Source: a virus. From it: a stretch of 32,492 nt of DNA. Positions 20,892 to 28,620 of this stretch are shown here, piece by piece. Below the pieces are notes generated by a model, which was given only the letters and a program-made list of their open reading frames with translations, searched no databases and was not told where the DNA came from. The position numbers were made by a program, and so were the translations under genes. Location of the stretch: positions 1-32,492 of IMG/VR virus record IMGVR_UViG_3300018894_000013; one strand, written 5' to 3'. Numbering within the stretch: the first letter of the stretch is position 1; each line of letters starts with the position of its first letter.

Positions 20892-21608
20892 ATGGCAACC
20901 TTTCAAACGCCTGGGCTGATCGGTGGACCGCGTACCACAACCGTTATGCAAGCCGCTGCCCCAAATCAGAGCAAAATGGCTAATAACGAGCTATTGAATC
21001 AACTTGAAAAGCTCAAACTAGAGCAAGCGATCGCCGCTGCTCAACGGGGTGGGGCGGCTCCGGCTCCAGGTGGGGCGGCTCCATCGGCGGGGGCACAATC
21101 ACAAGCACAGCTACAGGCGGCGGCTCTGGCGGCTCAAATGCAACGGCAACAGGCGGCGGCGGGTTCTACTCAGTCACTCCAGACCGAGCGGCTCCAATCG
21201 TCTGAGCGTATGAGCGGGGCACAGCTAGCGGCACAGTTGCAGCAGCTACAGCAACGGCAGGGGGGTGATCGTGCGATGCAAACCGATCGCATCCAATCAA
21301 CCGAGCGTATGACCGCCACACAACTCGCCGCTAAAACGAACGATATGGTTACACAAATGAACCTGGCACGTAAGGCGCAAGGGGACGGCTACCAGTCACA
21401 ACGCACGATTCAGGCTGATCGACTCAATCAGGCGGATCGAGCGCTGGCGGTTGGCATTCAGGGCAAGCGGGATCTGCAAAAAGATGGTAGTGAGTTGGAA
21501 GAGAGACGCAAGAAAGACTCTGCCGCGCGCGCGTTGGCGTTGTTCAAGTCTGCCCCTGGTAATTTGGGCAAACTAAACGTAGCTGGAGCAAGAGCGGAGT
21601 TAGGATAG
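20892..21608 (+). CDS. Ala/Gln-rich helical virion protein, partner of the giant ejection protein
   Basis: 238 residues. After a Gly/Pro start the protein is a long helix of Gln/Ala with repeated words (LQTERLQSSERMSGAQLAAQL, then MQTDRIQSTERMTATQLAAK, then QADRLNQADRAL). The repeat length is near 11 residues, like the tail of the preceding giant protein. It begins two bases after that gene's stop, with GGGAG about 10 bases before the ATG. It is probably a second ejected or internal virion protein that packs against the repeats of the first; inference from pattern and place. Confidence 0.7.
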   Translation: MATFQTPGLIGGPRTTTVMQAAAPNQSKMANNELLNQLEKLKLEQAIAAAQRGGAAPAPGGAAPSAGAQSQAQLQAAALAAQMQRQQAAAGSTQSLQTERLQSSERMSGAQLAAQLQQLQQRQGGDRAMQTDRIQSTERMTATQLAAKTNDMVTQMNLARKAQGDGYQSQRTIQADRLNQADRALAVGIQGKRDLQKDGSELEERRKKDSAARALALFKSAPGNLGKLNVAGARAELG

Positions 21609-22180
21609 TGCCTCAAAAATCGCCACAGTTTGACATTGATAAAGCCCGATCACAGATGACCGCTGAAGATCTGGCAGACTTTGATCACCTCTGCCGTTTT
21701 AACCCGACCTATAGCGATATTCAGGGCAGGTTGAAAGAGTTGGGTCATACAGTCAGCCACAGCGCTGTACAGAGTTGGTTTACTGCTAATTATCCTGTGG
21801 GGGAAGAGGCAAAAATCATTAACGGGTTAACCCTGTCGTATACGGGGGTTGAACCGTTCCAGGCGCTGCAAATGAGCATGAGTATCGCTGTGAAGCTGAC
21901 TAATACCTTGATGCAGCATTGCGATGAGTCGCGCCTCGCTTCTGCCAGCGCTGGCGATCTAATGATGACAGTGGGCGGCTTGCTCAAGGAAATGAGGACT
22001 TGCGCCAAGACGCTGCAAGATTGGAAAGTAACGCGCGATCGCAAGGGTTTAGAGCTTGCCGGGGGCTATCGGTTGGCTGAAATTCTCCGCAACCTCTCAG
22101 AAGACAGCCCACAGGCTACACACTTGCGAGATTTCTGTGATGCCGCCATTGCCCAACTAGAGCAAGAAGTTAACGGTTAA
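21608..22180 (+). CDS. Probable small terminase subunit
   Basis: 190 residues with GTG start overlapping the preceding stop (TAGTG) and AGGA 3-6 bases upstream. Residues about 14-60 (MTAEDLADFDHLCRFNPTYSDIQGRLKELGHTVSHSAVQSWF) are a helix-turn-helix like that of Mu gp27-type (DUF3486) or other small terminases. The rest is helical, suited to a ring oligomer (MSMSIAVKLTNTLMQHCDE... TLQDWKVTRDR). The large terminase is the next gene, 204 bases on, with the 98-bp G-rich repeat between them. The fold is inferred; TerS proteins are poorly conserved. Confidence 0.7.
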   Translation: MPQKSPQFDIDKARSQMTAEDLADFDHLCRFNPTYSDIQGRLKELGHTVSHSAVQSWFTANYPVGEEAKIINGLTLSYTGVEPFQALQMSMSIAVKLTNTLMQHCDESRLASASAGDLMMTVGGLLKEMRTCAKTLQDWKVTRDRKGLELAGGYRLAEILRNLSEDSPQATHLRDFCDAAIAQLEQEVNG

Positions 22181-22182
22181 CT

Positions 22183-22280
22183 CCGGCTCCGGTTCCCCCA
22201 CTCGGGGGGTTAGGGGGGTGGGGAGCGCTTGCACCACTAGCAACCTTCATTCCACATGGGCGCGGGAATCGTCTTAGGCT
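22183..22280. repeat. 98-bp dispersed repeat, copy 2, between the terminase genes
   Basis: Same as 12661-12758 apart from five changes; the G-rich tract is identical. Packaging start sites often lie in or near the small terminase gene, so this copy is a candidate recognition or regulatory site. Confidence 0.85.
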
Positions 22281-22384
22281 TCTCCGTACAACATCAACCC
22301 TTTACATAAAAAGTAGTAGCGTTTCGGTCGTTTTAAGACTCGGCAACGGACAGGCTAGAAGTATCAGAATTTCTAGAATTTCCC
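22281..22384. promoter_or_regulatory. Leader of the large terminase gene
   Basis: It contains TTTACAT (22300-22306), AGTAGTAGCGTTT (22312-22324, shared with 10220-10232) and TTCTAGAATTTC (22371-22382, shared with 12135 and 23442), the last only two bases before the ATG. No ribosome site is visible. Confidence 0.45.
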
Positions 22385-23830
22385 ATGCCTGTACGTACCT
22401 CATCGCGCGCCAAGTACCGCGCCAAGAACCGCAAAAATGAACCCGCTCCGGCTACTCCCGAGGCTCTCTTAGCGCGGCAAGATTTAGGGGCGTTTGGGGC
22501 GTATGTGGTTAATAAGGTGCCTGCGGCTCATCACTCTAGCTGGTTCCCTTACTTAGTCACGGGTGAGTCCTCATCTGAGCTTAATGAAATCGCGGGGGGA
22601 AACCTTTCGATCCTGGCTCCGCGCGGCTCTGCTAAATCGACATGGTTAGCACTCTACGCCGCGTTTGCGATCGGGCTGAATCCGCATATTCAAATCATTT
22701 ACGTGGGCTACTCCGAATCAGTAGCGCTGAAGCAGTCCCGCATGATTAAGCGGATCGTTGCCTCTAAGCAGTATCAGCAAGTCTTTCCCTCCATCCGTCC
22801 CGGTCAGCGTTGGAGTGATCGAGACTGGGAAATTGATAAAGAATACGCCGGAGTTACATCGCTTGACTCTGACTATACATTTTACGCGGTGGGCTGTCAG
22901 GGAGCCATTACTAGCCGCCGTTCTAGCCTGATCATCTGTGATGACTTGATTAAATCCAGCGCGGCGATCGCTAACCCTGACACGCGCGAGAAGATGCTCT
23001 GTAACTATTCCGAGGTACTTGAGCCTACGCTCATCCCCGGCGGTCGCGTCGTGTCCATCGGTACGCGGTTTAGACCGGATGACATTCATGCAACTGAATT
23101 TATCGGCTCTAACGGTTGGGAAGTCGTGCAGCAGTCAGCGATCGAGGTTGATGAGCGGGGTAATGAGCGCTCTTACTGGGCGGCACGGTTTGGGCTTGAG
23201 TCACTTCAGAAGATTAGAGACAGAAAACCGCTGATCTTCTGCTTCCAATATCAAAACAAGCTGCCTGATAACTCCGAAAATGCGATCATCCGTCCTGAGT
23301 GGATTGTGTATGACGAATGCCCGACCACGTTTGATGAACTGGTGCTAGGGGTTGACCTCGCAGCCAGTGAGAAGACCAGGGCAGACTACACCGCTATGGT
23401 GTTGGTGGGTCGTAAGGGTGACTTGTTCTATGTGGTGGAAGTTCTAGAATTTCGCGCGGTGGGCAACGTTGAGAAGATCAAGCGGATCTGTGAGTTGCGT
23501 AAGAAGTGGGGCAATTTCAAGGTGATCGTTGAGAAAGTTGCCTATCAATCCAGCTTTGAGGGTGATTGGAAGGTAGAAATGACGCGGCGGCGGCTCTCTG
23601 GGTTCGGCTGCGAGATGGTTACGCCTAAAGGCGATAAGGACAGCAGACTAGAGGGCATTAGCGGGGTGTTCTCTAACAATATCGTGCGGTTCTCTCGTAC
23701 TGCCAAGTGTGGGCGGTTGGTAAGTCAACTGTTGCGACTAGACTTAGAGCATGATGACTTGAGCGATGGTTGTGAGATGGCGATCGCGCGCTTGCAACGT
23801 CGCAGCAGACGACCATTAACCACAGCGTAG
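22385..23830 (+). CDS. terL: Terminase large subunit
   Basis: 481 residues. The N-terminal ATPase has Walker A APRGSAKST at residues 78-86 and Walker B SLIICDD with D186 and D187. A coupling segment follows (GGRVVSIGTRF). The C-terminal RNase-H-like nuclease begins GVDLAAS (D324), with the following TAMVLVGRKGDLFYVVEV strand pair and a later acidic residue near the end (LSDGCEMAI). The length is normal for a large terminase. The enzyme docks on the portal and packs and cuts DNA. Together with the upstream small subunit and downstream portal it forms the standard packaging module. Confidence 0.93.
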   Translation: MPVRTSSRAKYRAKNRKNEPAPATPEALLARQDLGAFGAYVVNKVPAAHHSSWFPYLVTGESSSELNEIAGGNLSILAPRGSAKSTWLALYAAFAIGLNPHIQIIYVGYSESVALKQSRMIKRIVASKQYQQVFPSIRPGQRWSDRDWEIDKEYAGVTSLDSDYTFYAVGCQGAITSRRSSLIICDDLIKSSAAIANPDTREKMLCNYSEVLEPTLIPGGRVVSIGTRFRPDDIHATEFIGSNGWEVVQQSAIEVDERGNERSYWAARFGLESLQKIRDRKPLIFCFQYQNKLPDNSENAIIRPEWIVYDECPTTFDELVLGVDLAASEKTRADYTAMVLVGRKGDLFYVVEVLEFRAVGNVEKIKRICELRKKWGNFKVIVEKVAYQSSFEGDWKVEMTRRRLSGFGCEMVTPKGDKDSRLEGISGVFSNNIVRFSRTAKCGRLVSQLLRLDLEHDDLSDGCEMAIARLQRRSRRPLTTA

Positions 23831-23849
23831 AGGGTGAGACTGCGCTTCT

Positions 23850-24050
23850 ATGCGTCTATTAGACTACTGGCTACTCTACGAAGCTGCCGCGCTGCCGCCG
23901 TCGCTGCATCTGTCGCCAATCGTGCGCCTACTACTGCACAATGCTTACTATGCTGGGGCGATCGCTGAGATGGCGATCGAGGATGAACTACGTGAGAAAG
24001 CACGGCTATATGATGAGGCTGTAAGGGCAACCTGGGTTGATGATGCTTAA
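23850..24050 (+). CDS. Small helical protein of unknown function
   Basis: 66 residues: MRLLDYWLLYEAAALPPSLHLSPIVRLLLHNAYYAGAIAEMAIEDELREKARLYDEAV. The first half is hydrophobic with aromatic residues, the second an acidic helix. It begins 19 bases after the large terminase stop. The stop codon runs directly into the two-block element at 24049. Function unknown. Confidence 0.6.
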   Translation: MRLLDYWLLYEAAALPPSLHLSPIVRLLLHNAYYAGAIAEMAIEDELREKARLYDEAVRATWVDDA

Positions 24051-24122
24051 AGGTTTTTTGGGTCATCTCAGCAGCAAGCCAACAGACATATCGACAGGGC
24101 GCGGATTTTTCGCAACCCTAAT
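24049..24122 (+). promoter_or_regulatory. Two-block upstream element, copy B
   Basis: AAAGGTTTTTTGGG at 24049 and ATATCGACAGG at 24088 (39 bases apart), then ATTTTTCGCAACCCTAA. It shares the last part with the copy at 31759. A rightward frame through it (24037-24255) is an artefact of the element. Confidence 0.65.
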
Positions 24123-24133
24123 TAACGCTAAAA

Positions 24134-24146
24134 CACCCAACCAAGA
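24134..24146 (+). promoter_or_regulatory. Leader word CACCCAACCAAGA before a rightward gene
   Basis: Only clear rightward example of the word that precedes many leftward genes; it ends two bases before the ATG at 24149. Confidence 0.7.
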
Positions 24147-24148
24147 CG

Positions 24149-24307
24149 ATGAAACTGATTATGTTGAACTACGGCAAAGACGGCTCTGTAGAGTCCGTAG
24201 CGGTGCCTGTAGTGCTGATGTATGCCAATTATCAGACCGGGATCTGCACTGTTAAACTGCCTAACGGTGATTTATTAGCTGTGAAAGAGGTCGATTTACT
24301 GCGATGA
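24149..24307 (+). CDS. Short beta-rich protein (52 residues)
   Basis: MKLIMLNYGKDGSVESVAVPVVLMYANYQTGICTVKLPNGD, then LLAVKEVDLLR. It has a regular beta pattern like a small barrel. Support comes from the leader word before it, the two-block element upstream and an ATGA overlap with the next gene. Function unknown. Confidence 0.7.
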   Translation: MKLIMLNYGKDGSVESVAVPVVLMYANYQTGICTVKLPNGDLLAVKEVDLLR

Positions 24308-24510
24308 CTGAACCAGCGACTACAAACGATTGCCCTAGTTGCGCTGGCTGTGGTCGCGTTGCTAACGACGACGATCAGACACCCTGGAAGTATTGGGCAG
24401 AGTTGCCGCTACAGTCAGCGATCGCCGTAACTGCGGGCTTCGTCCGTCCTCGCGCCTGCCTACGTTGCAACGGTTCCGGCAAAATAGCGAAGCAGGTAGA
24501 CCATGACTGA
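24304..24510 (+). CDS. Small zinc-finger protein with DnaJ-type motifs
   Basis: 68 residues. CPSCAGCGRV (about 11-20) and CLRCNGSGK (about 52-60) are two CXXCXGXG units that should bind one zinc. It resembles the N-terminus of the protein at 4259-4669. It overlaps the neighbours on both sides by 4 and 8 bases, so it lies in a tight cluster. Role unknown. Confidence 0.7.
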   Translation: MTEPATTNDCPSCAGCGRVANDDDQTPWKYWAELPLQSAIAVTAGFVRPRACLRCNGSGKIAKQVDHD

Positions 24511-24766
24511 ACAACCCACAACGGAACGACTCGCCGCCGCGCTTGAAGCCGCCGCCGCGCCTACCGAGATGATTGAACGTGCTAGAGCGGGGTATTACGA
24601 TGACTACAAAAGTGATTTACCGTTTCCCTGCGTCCAGTTAGTTAATGATTTGCGTGAGGTTGGGTTAACTGAATTAGCACAGCGCACGATCGCCGGGGAA
24701 TTTGATGGCACTCCGCAAGAAGCCGCCGCCTGGTCTGAGTCTGAGGGGTCGGCATCCAATTCCTAA
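24503..24766 (+). CDS. Small acidic helical protein, unknown function
   Basis: 87 residues: MTEQPTTERLAAALEAAAAPTEMIERARAGYYDDYKSDLPFPCVQLVNDLREVGLTELAQR, then a short acidic tail. It is predicted to be mostly helical. It starts inside the end of the zinc-finger gene. No family recognised. Confidence 0.65.
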   Translation: MTEQPTTERLAAALEAAAAPTEMIERARAGYYDDYKSDLPFPCVQLVNDLREVGLTELAQRTIAGEFDGTPQEAAAWSESEGSASNS

Positions 24767-24794
24767 AGATCGTGACAAGCCGCAAGGGTTTGGT

Positions 24795-25007
24795 ATGACG
24801 TTCGAGACTTTGACGGAATCACAGCTAAAACTGCTTTTAGTCATCATGGGAAGCGGTACAACGTCGCCGGATCGACTGCCGGATCTGGTTGTGGCTCACG
24901 GTCATTTTTCCTTTGGCAATCAGCTACGAGCGCTGACCTTTGATGACATCGATCGCCTGTGGTTGCGGGTGTTTGCGATTCTCTACCCTGGCACTCCGAC
25001 CGTGTAA
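24795..25007 (+). CDS. Small protein, unknown function
   Basis: 70 residues from the ATG at 24795, chosen because AAGGGT lies 6-11 bases upstream and because the in-frame extension to 24702 would overlap the previous gene in another frame with unlikely composition. MTFETLTESQLKLLLVIMGSGTTSPDRLPDLVVAHGHF, then DIDRLWLRVFAILYPG, looks helical. The end of the gene overlaps a GTTACACGGTC site (minus strand, 24998-25008). Confidence 0.65.
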   Translation: MTFETLTESQLKLLLVIMGSGTTSPDRLPDLVVAHGHFSFGNQLRALTFDDIDRLWLRVFAILYPGTPTV

Positions 25008-25010
25008 CAA

Positions 25011-25253
25011 CTACTCCACTTTGTAAGCCTTAAGGTGTCCTGTACGGATCACACGATGGATCGCGCCGCCATTGCACCATTCGACGTATTCCACGCTCCA
25101 ATTTTTGAGCATTGCCGCCGCGTGTCCTTCGTGGTGTGGTGGGTGCCAAGTTGGGTTAGAGACTGTATGCCATACCCGATCGCCGCGCAGCTTGATTAGT
25201 AGCGTGAACTCGTCTGTTCTGGGGTGTGGGATCGTCTGTGACTGCTTGGGCAT
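25011..25253 (-). CDS. Inverted small gene between rightward late genes
   Basis: 80 residues: MPKQSQTIPHPRTDEFTLLIKLRGDRVWHTVSNPTWHPPHH, then EGHAAAMLKNWSVEYVEWCNGGAIHRVIRTGHLKAYKVE. It is basic and His-rich with a beta-alpha-beta look. The gene fills the gap between the gene at 24795 and portal and runs opposite to both. It may be another accessory gene. The rightward frame over it is less protein-like. Confidence 0.55.
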   Translation of the reverse strand: MPKQSQTIPHPRTDEFTLLIKLRGDRVWHTVSNPTWHPPHHEGHAAAMLKNWSVEYVEWCNGGAIHRVIRTGHLKAYKVE

Positions 25254-25262
25254 TCTGGAAAC

Positions 25263-26981
25263 ATGGCAACATTACCAGAAATTCTAGCGGGTCAGGGCGA
25301 AAGCCTCGTCGTCCATAATCATCTGCAACAGATGACCACTTTTGCGCGCGCGGGTGGTGTGGAATTTGTCAGCCAAACTGATCAAGGGGGCGTGAGAAAA
25401 ACCTTCCTCGATCGGCTGGTCCGTAAGAATCGCCTCAAGGTGCGGATTAAAGCCATGTTGGTGCGGCTGATCAAGGGCGGCAAGCTGCTCTTATACCTCC
25501 GCTCGGTCAAGGATGGCTACAGAATCCATGACTATAACCATGAGAGTTATCGCGCCTACTACAATGCCGATGGCGATCTAGAGTCCGTGATCATCATCTA
25601 CAGCTATAAGAAACAGGACGGACCGCAAGAGCGCGATCGCTGGGTCAAATTGAGATTGACGGCTCAATGGATTGAGAAGCAGGAAGGCGATGCCAAGCCA
25701 GAGTTTAACCAGGAATACAAAAGTACAGAAGTTTTTCCTCCGGTTGCCAATAGCCTCGGTTTCATTCCCTGCATTGAAGTGCTGAACCCTGTGCCTGCCA
25801 GCGAGAAAGAGGGGGTATCGGACTTTGAAGAATTGGCTTCAAAGATTGAGGCTCACGATGATATGGTTACGGCGATCGTTGATAACGTTGATTTCTACTG
25901 CCATTCGCCGCTACTGACTTCGCGCGATGCTACAGAAGTCTCTGAGTGTACCGGGGGTGATCCGCTCCATCAATCCGGCGTAGCGTTTGCCTCTGGGTTT
26001 CGTCCGGCTGGAGCCGTATCAACCGCCGCCGCGCCTGGTCGCACTCGTCGCAACCGCCGTCTCAAGAAAGTAATCGGGGGGATTGATGAAGGCGAAATGT
26101 TCTCGCAGTTGGACGTTAACCCTGTGCCTGCTGATCTGCTGAATTTTGCCGATGAGTACGAATCGAAGCTCCGCAAGAGCATGGGCGGAATGCTGGAGCG
26201 GTCCATCAACACAGCGACAGAGACAACGATCGTGTATGGCGAGGTCATGGCTACGGCTGCCGAAAAACAATCTGCACTCTATACGCTGGGGGTGTGCGAA
26301 ATCCTTGAAATGGCTCTCTATGCAGAGGAAATGCTTTTCCTGGCAAGCGGGGGAACTATAGGCTTACCAGATTTGGGCGATCGTACGGTCAACTGGAGGG
26401 CTGCGCCTGTTTTCGTAGAATCCACAAACGATATTAATTTACGGACGATTTCGGCTCGTAACTTGATGAAGTTTGTCGGTGTCAGCGCTAAGGAGGCTCT
26501 CAAATATACGTTCCCTGGCAAGTCAGATTCAGAGCTTGATGTGATGGTCGGGGATGGTGGCTTTCCATCTGACTATCTATCGACGGCGATCGATATGCTC
26601 ACTAAGCTCAATAGCGCGCTTGATCCACTGACTCAACTCCCGATCACAGACCCCGCGACAGGTTTACCGCTTTCCTCTCTCCTACTGCCCTTTATCATCA
26701 ACAATCTCAACTATGGACAGCAATTCAACCCCGAACCCGACAACGATAGCCCCGGATCAGTCGATCCAAACAGCGCCATTGCAGCAGCCCTCGCAACCTT
26801 CGAGCGACTCCAGCAGCAACAACTCGACGGGGTGGACGGCTTGGGCACAGCAGCAGTTAGGGAACCTCTGGAACTCCCAACCGAGGGAAGTACAGTCAAC
26901 GGCGGCGGCTCCGGTGGATTCGGCGGCTTCTTCGACCCCAACAGATCCCCAATCCTCAACGGCATCAAATCAATCTTCTAG
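25263..26981 (+). CDS. Portal protein
   Basis: 572 residues. The family resemblance is to SPP1 gp6-type portals: a basic N-terminal part (RLVRKNRLKVRIKAMLVRLIKGGKLLLYL), the stretch YRIHDYNHESYRAYYNADGD with following VIIIYSY strands, an FEELASKIEAHDDM helix (about residues 200-215), the MGGMLERS clip-like region and a long C-terminal barrel of helices. The gene lies downstream of the large terminase and upstream of scaffold and capsid genes, as expected. GGAA lies 5-8 bases before the ATG. Its last 269 bases also encode the start of the next gene in the +1 frame. Confidence 0.85.
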   Translation: MATLPEILAGQGESLVVHNHLQQMTTFARAGGVEFVSQTDQGGVRKTFLDRLVRKNRLKVRIKAMLVRLIKGGKLLLYLRSVKDGYRIHDYNHESYRAYYNADGDLESVIIIYSYKKQDGPQERDRWVKLRLTAQWIEKQEGDAKPEFNQEYKSTEVFPPVANSLGFIPCIEVLNPVPASEKEGVSDFEELASKIEAHDDMVTAIVDNVDFYCHSPLLTSRDATEVSECTGGDPLHQSGVAFASGFRPAGAVSTAAAPGRTRRNRRLKKVIGGIDEGEMFSQLDVNPVPADLLNFADEYESKLRKSMGGMLERSINTATETTIVYGEVMATAAEKQSALYTLGVCEILEMALYAEEMLFLASGGTIGLPDLGDRTVNWRAAPVFVESTNDINLRTISARNLMKFVGVSAKEALKYTFPGKSDSELDVMVGDGGFPSDYLSTAIDMLTKLNSALDPLTQLPITDPATGLPLSSLLLPFIINNLNYGQQFNPEPDNDSPGSVDPNSAIAAALATFERLQQQQLDGVDGLGTAAVREPLELPTEGSTVNGGGSGGFGGFFDPNRSPILNGIKSIF

Positions 26982-27411
26982 TAGTGAGCCAGCAGTAGAT
27001 GAGAACGGCTTTCCACTAGACGAGAACTACTTGCGCGATCAGGGCTTGGACTTGGTAACGCTTAACCGTGAGTATGTACAGCAACAAGAGCAAATAGCGG
27101 CTCTTACGGCGGTCCTGACTGATCCAACTCAGCGCGCCGAGTTCTTAGCGGCTCTCGATAGTAATGGGAATAATAACAACGTGAACAACGATCCAAACAA
27201 TCCAGCAGTACAACGCCAATCGTTTCCAGGTGGCGCGCCTGGTCAGTCTCAACAAACGCCATCGCTAGAGGATTACTACAACCAGCTACAGCAAGTCGTT
27301 GCCGCTGGTAATCCAATCGACAACATGGGCGCGATCCAAGCTGCTTATGATGCGATTCCTGATGAAGTCTATCGGCAGTTGGCGGGGACGTTTATCAGAG
27401 GCGATTACTAG
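26713..27411 (+). CDS. Probable scaffold protein, overlapping the portal gene
   Basis: 232 residues, Ser/Gln/Asn-rich and acidic. It has a disordered N-terminal part (residues 1-95), a coiled coil (LVTLNREYVQQQEQIAALTAVL) and a helical C-terminal tip (MGAIQAAYDAIPDEVYRQLAG). This is the usual make-up of tailed-phage scaffolds, and it lies directly before the major capsid gene. No in-frame start occurs between the portal stop and residue 205, so the gene must start inside portal; the ATG at 26713 is the best candidate, and the overlap is 269 bases. Confidence 0.75.
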   Translation: MDSNSTPNPTTIAPDQSIQTAPLQQPSQPSSDSSSNNSTGWTAWAQQQLGNLWNSQPREVQSTAAAPVDSAASSTPTDPQSSTASNQSSSSEPAVDENGFPLDENYLRDQGLDLVTLNREYVQQQEQIAALTAVLTDPTQRAEFLAALDSNGNNNNVNNDPNNPAVQRQSFPGGAPGQSQQTPSLEDYYNQLQQVVAAGNPIDNMGAIQAAYDAIPDEVYRQLAGTFIRGDY

Positions 27412-27418
27412 ACTGTTT

Positions 27419-27429
27419 GACCGTGTAAC
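27419..27429 (-). promoter_or_regulatory. GTTACACGGTC site before the capsid gene
   Basis: One of nine copies of GTWACACGGT found at 2767, 5070, 9776, 9840, 9876, 17573, 24998, 27419 and 30359. It lies 48 bases before the capsid start. Confidence 0.5.
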
Positions 27430-27476
27430 AATCAACGCTTGCTCAACTACTCACTCTCTCCTACCCGTACAGAAAG

Positions 27477-28538
27477 ATGCCTTTATTTGTTGATGATGCG
27501 GTTCCCGGCTTACTCGGTCGGAACCTTATGAGATTCGCGCCTGCCTATAGTGCGATGAAAGTGTTTCAGCCTGCCGTAGTCCATGACTATCAGGCGGCAC
27601 GTACCAAACAGGTGCAATTAGACAGGTTCAAACCCTGGGGGGAAAAGGGTCTGACCAAAAACGCAAGACGGCGCGATAAAACGCAAATCGTTGGGACCGC
27701 TAACAGTGAAGGGCTAACCAAGACTACAAAAACGATCGCCATTCACGAACATACCGGACCGTCTGACGCTTTCGGGAACCCTTCAACCCTTCATTTAACG
27801 AAGGAAGATATGTTGTTCGCGAGGCAACAGCTTTTTCAGTACGGCATGACGAAGTTTCATGAGTCGATTGGATCAGCTAACCTCGCTGACGATTTCCAAA
27901 GATGGTGGGACCGTATCCACTATCTAGAGGCTATGTCCACCAGCTACAAGTACAACAGTGGCAACAAGTTAGATAACGCTACGCTCGTTACTGACAAGTT
28001 CACCAGCAACGACCTAACGAATATCCGCTATAAGTTGGCGATCACGAATACGCCTAGATTCCAAGATGGCACCTATCACGGTGCGATTTCTGAGGAAATG
28101 CTGACTCACCTTTTACAGGATGAGGATTTCAAGAATTTCGCGCGCGCCATCATCCAAAGCGGTACACAACCCGTAACTCAGACCTACCAGAGCTATGGAC
28201 CGCAAAGCATTGGGCAACAAATAACGGGTATGCCGATGCAGGGAGAGCAAGGCTTGCCGCCGATCGTGTACAACGGTTTTACCTTGTATCCCAGCAACAA
28301 CTTACCTACCAGAACAGTTAACGGCTTAACCGCTCGGCTTGGGATCTTCACAGGTCCAGGCGCGATCGGCATCGGCTCCGGTGGTCGTGGTCCAGTTGTA
28401 GAAGTTGACAGCCAAACCGATTTCAACAGACATTATCACTTCATCTGGTCATGGTGGGGCGATATCGTCTACCTGCTCGATGATGATGATAGTTCCGGCA
28501 CTTGTGTAGAGGCTCGGACCTTCGCGCCGATCCTGTAG
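27477..28538 (+). CDS. Major capsid protein
   Basis: 353 residues. Position directly after the scaffold and size fit. The sequence has the HK97-fold style: an N-terminal arm, AQQLF-type spine helix region (TKEDMLFARQQLFQYGMTKFHESIG), a P-domain with alternating strands and a C-terminal end CVEARTFAPIL. Residues about 130-150 (FQRWWDRIHYLEAMS) are a helical turn. A hairpin and short tandem repeats follow the gene. I infer the fold from place and pattern, not from a named subfamily. Confidence 0.85.
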   Translation: MPLFVDDAVPGLLGRNLMRFAPAYSAMKVFQPAVVHDYQAARTKQVQLDRFKPWGEKGLTKNARRRDKTQIVGTANSEGLTKTTKTIAIHEHTGPSDAFGNPSTLHLTKEDMLFARQQLFQYGMTKFHESIGSANLADDFQRWWDRIHYLEAMSTSYKYNSGNKLDNATLVTDKFTSNDLTNIRYKLAITNTPRFQDGTYHGAISEEMLTHLLQDEDFKNFARAIIQSGTQPVTQTYQSYGPQSIGQQITGMPMQGEQGLPPIVYNGFTLYPSNNLPTRTVNGLTARLGIFTGPGAIGIGSGGRGPVVEVDSQTDFNRHYHFIWSWWGDIVYLLDDDDSSGTCVEARTFAPIL

Positions 28539-28550
28539 TGCCTGCTCTGG

Positions 28551-28577
28551 GCTAGTCATTAAGCCTTAATGACTAGC
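28551..28577 (+). terminator. Strong hairpin after the capsid gene
   Basis: GCTAGTCATTAA and TTAATGACTAGC pair perfectly (12 bp, three-base loop). No T run follows, so it may be a partial terminator or a barrier to exonucleases that raises capsid mRNA. Confidence 0.6.
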
Positions 28578-28586
28578 TAATTGACT

Positions 28587-28613
28587 ACTTCCTACTTCCT
28601 ACTCCCCACACCC
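28587..28613. repeat. Heptad tandem repeat (ACTTCCT units), STRR type
   Basis: Two exact ACTTCCT copies are followed by ACTCCCC and a related CACACCC. The heptads resemble cyanobacterial STRRs and end seven bases before the ATG at 28621. Confidence 0.6.
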
Positions 28614-28620
28614 TAGACCT

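Noticed and set aside
24037-24255. Rightward frame of 72 codons starting MMMLKGFLG
   Set aside because: It reads through the same element and then the wrong frame of the real short gene at 24149-24307.
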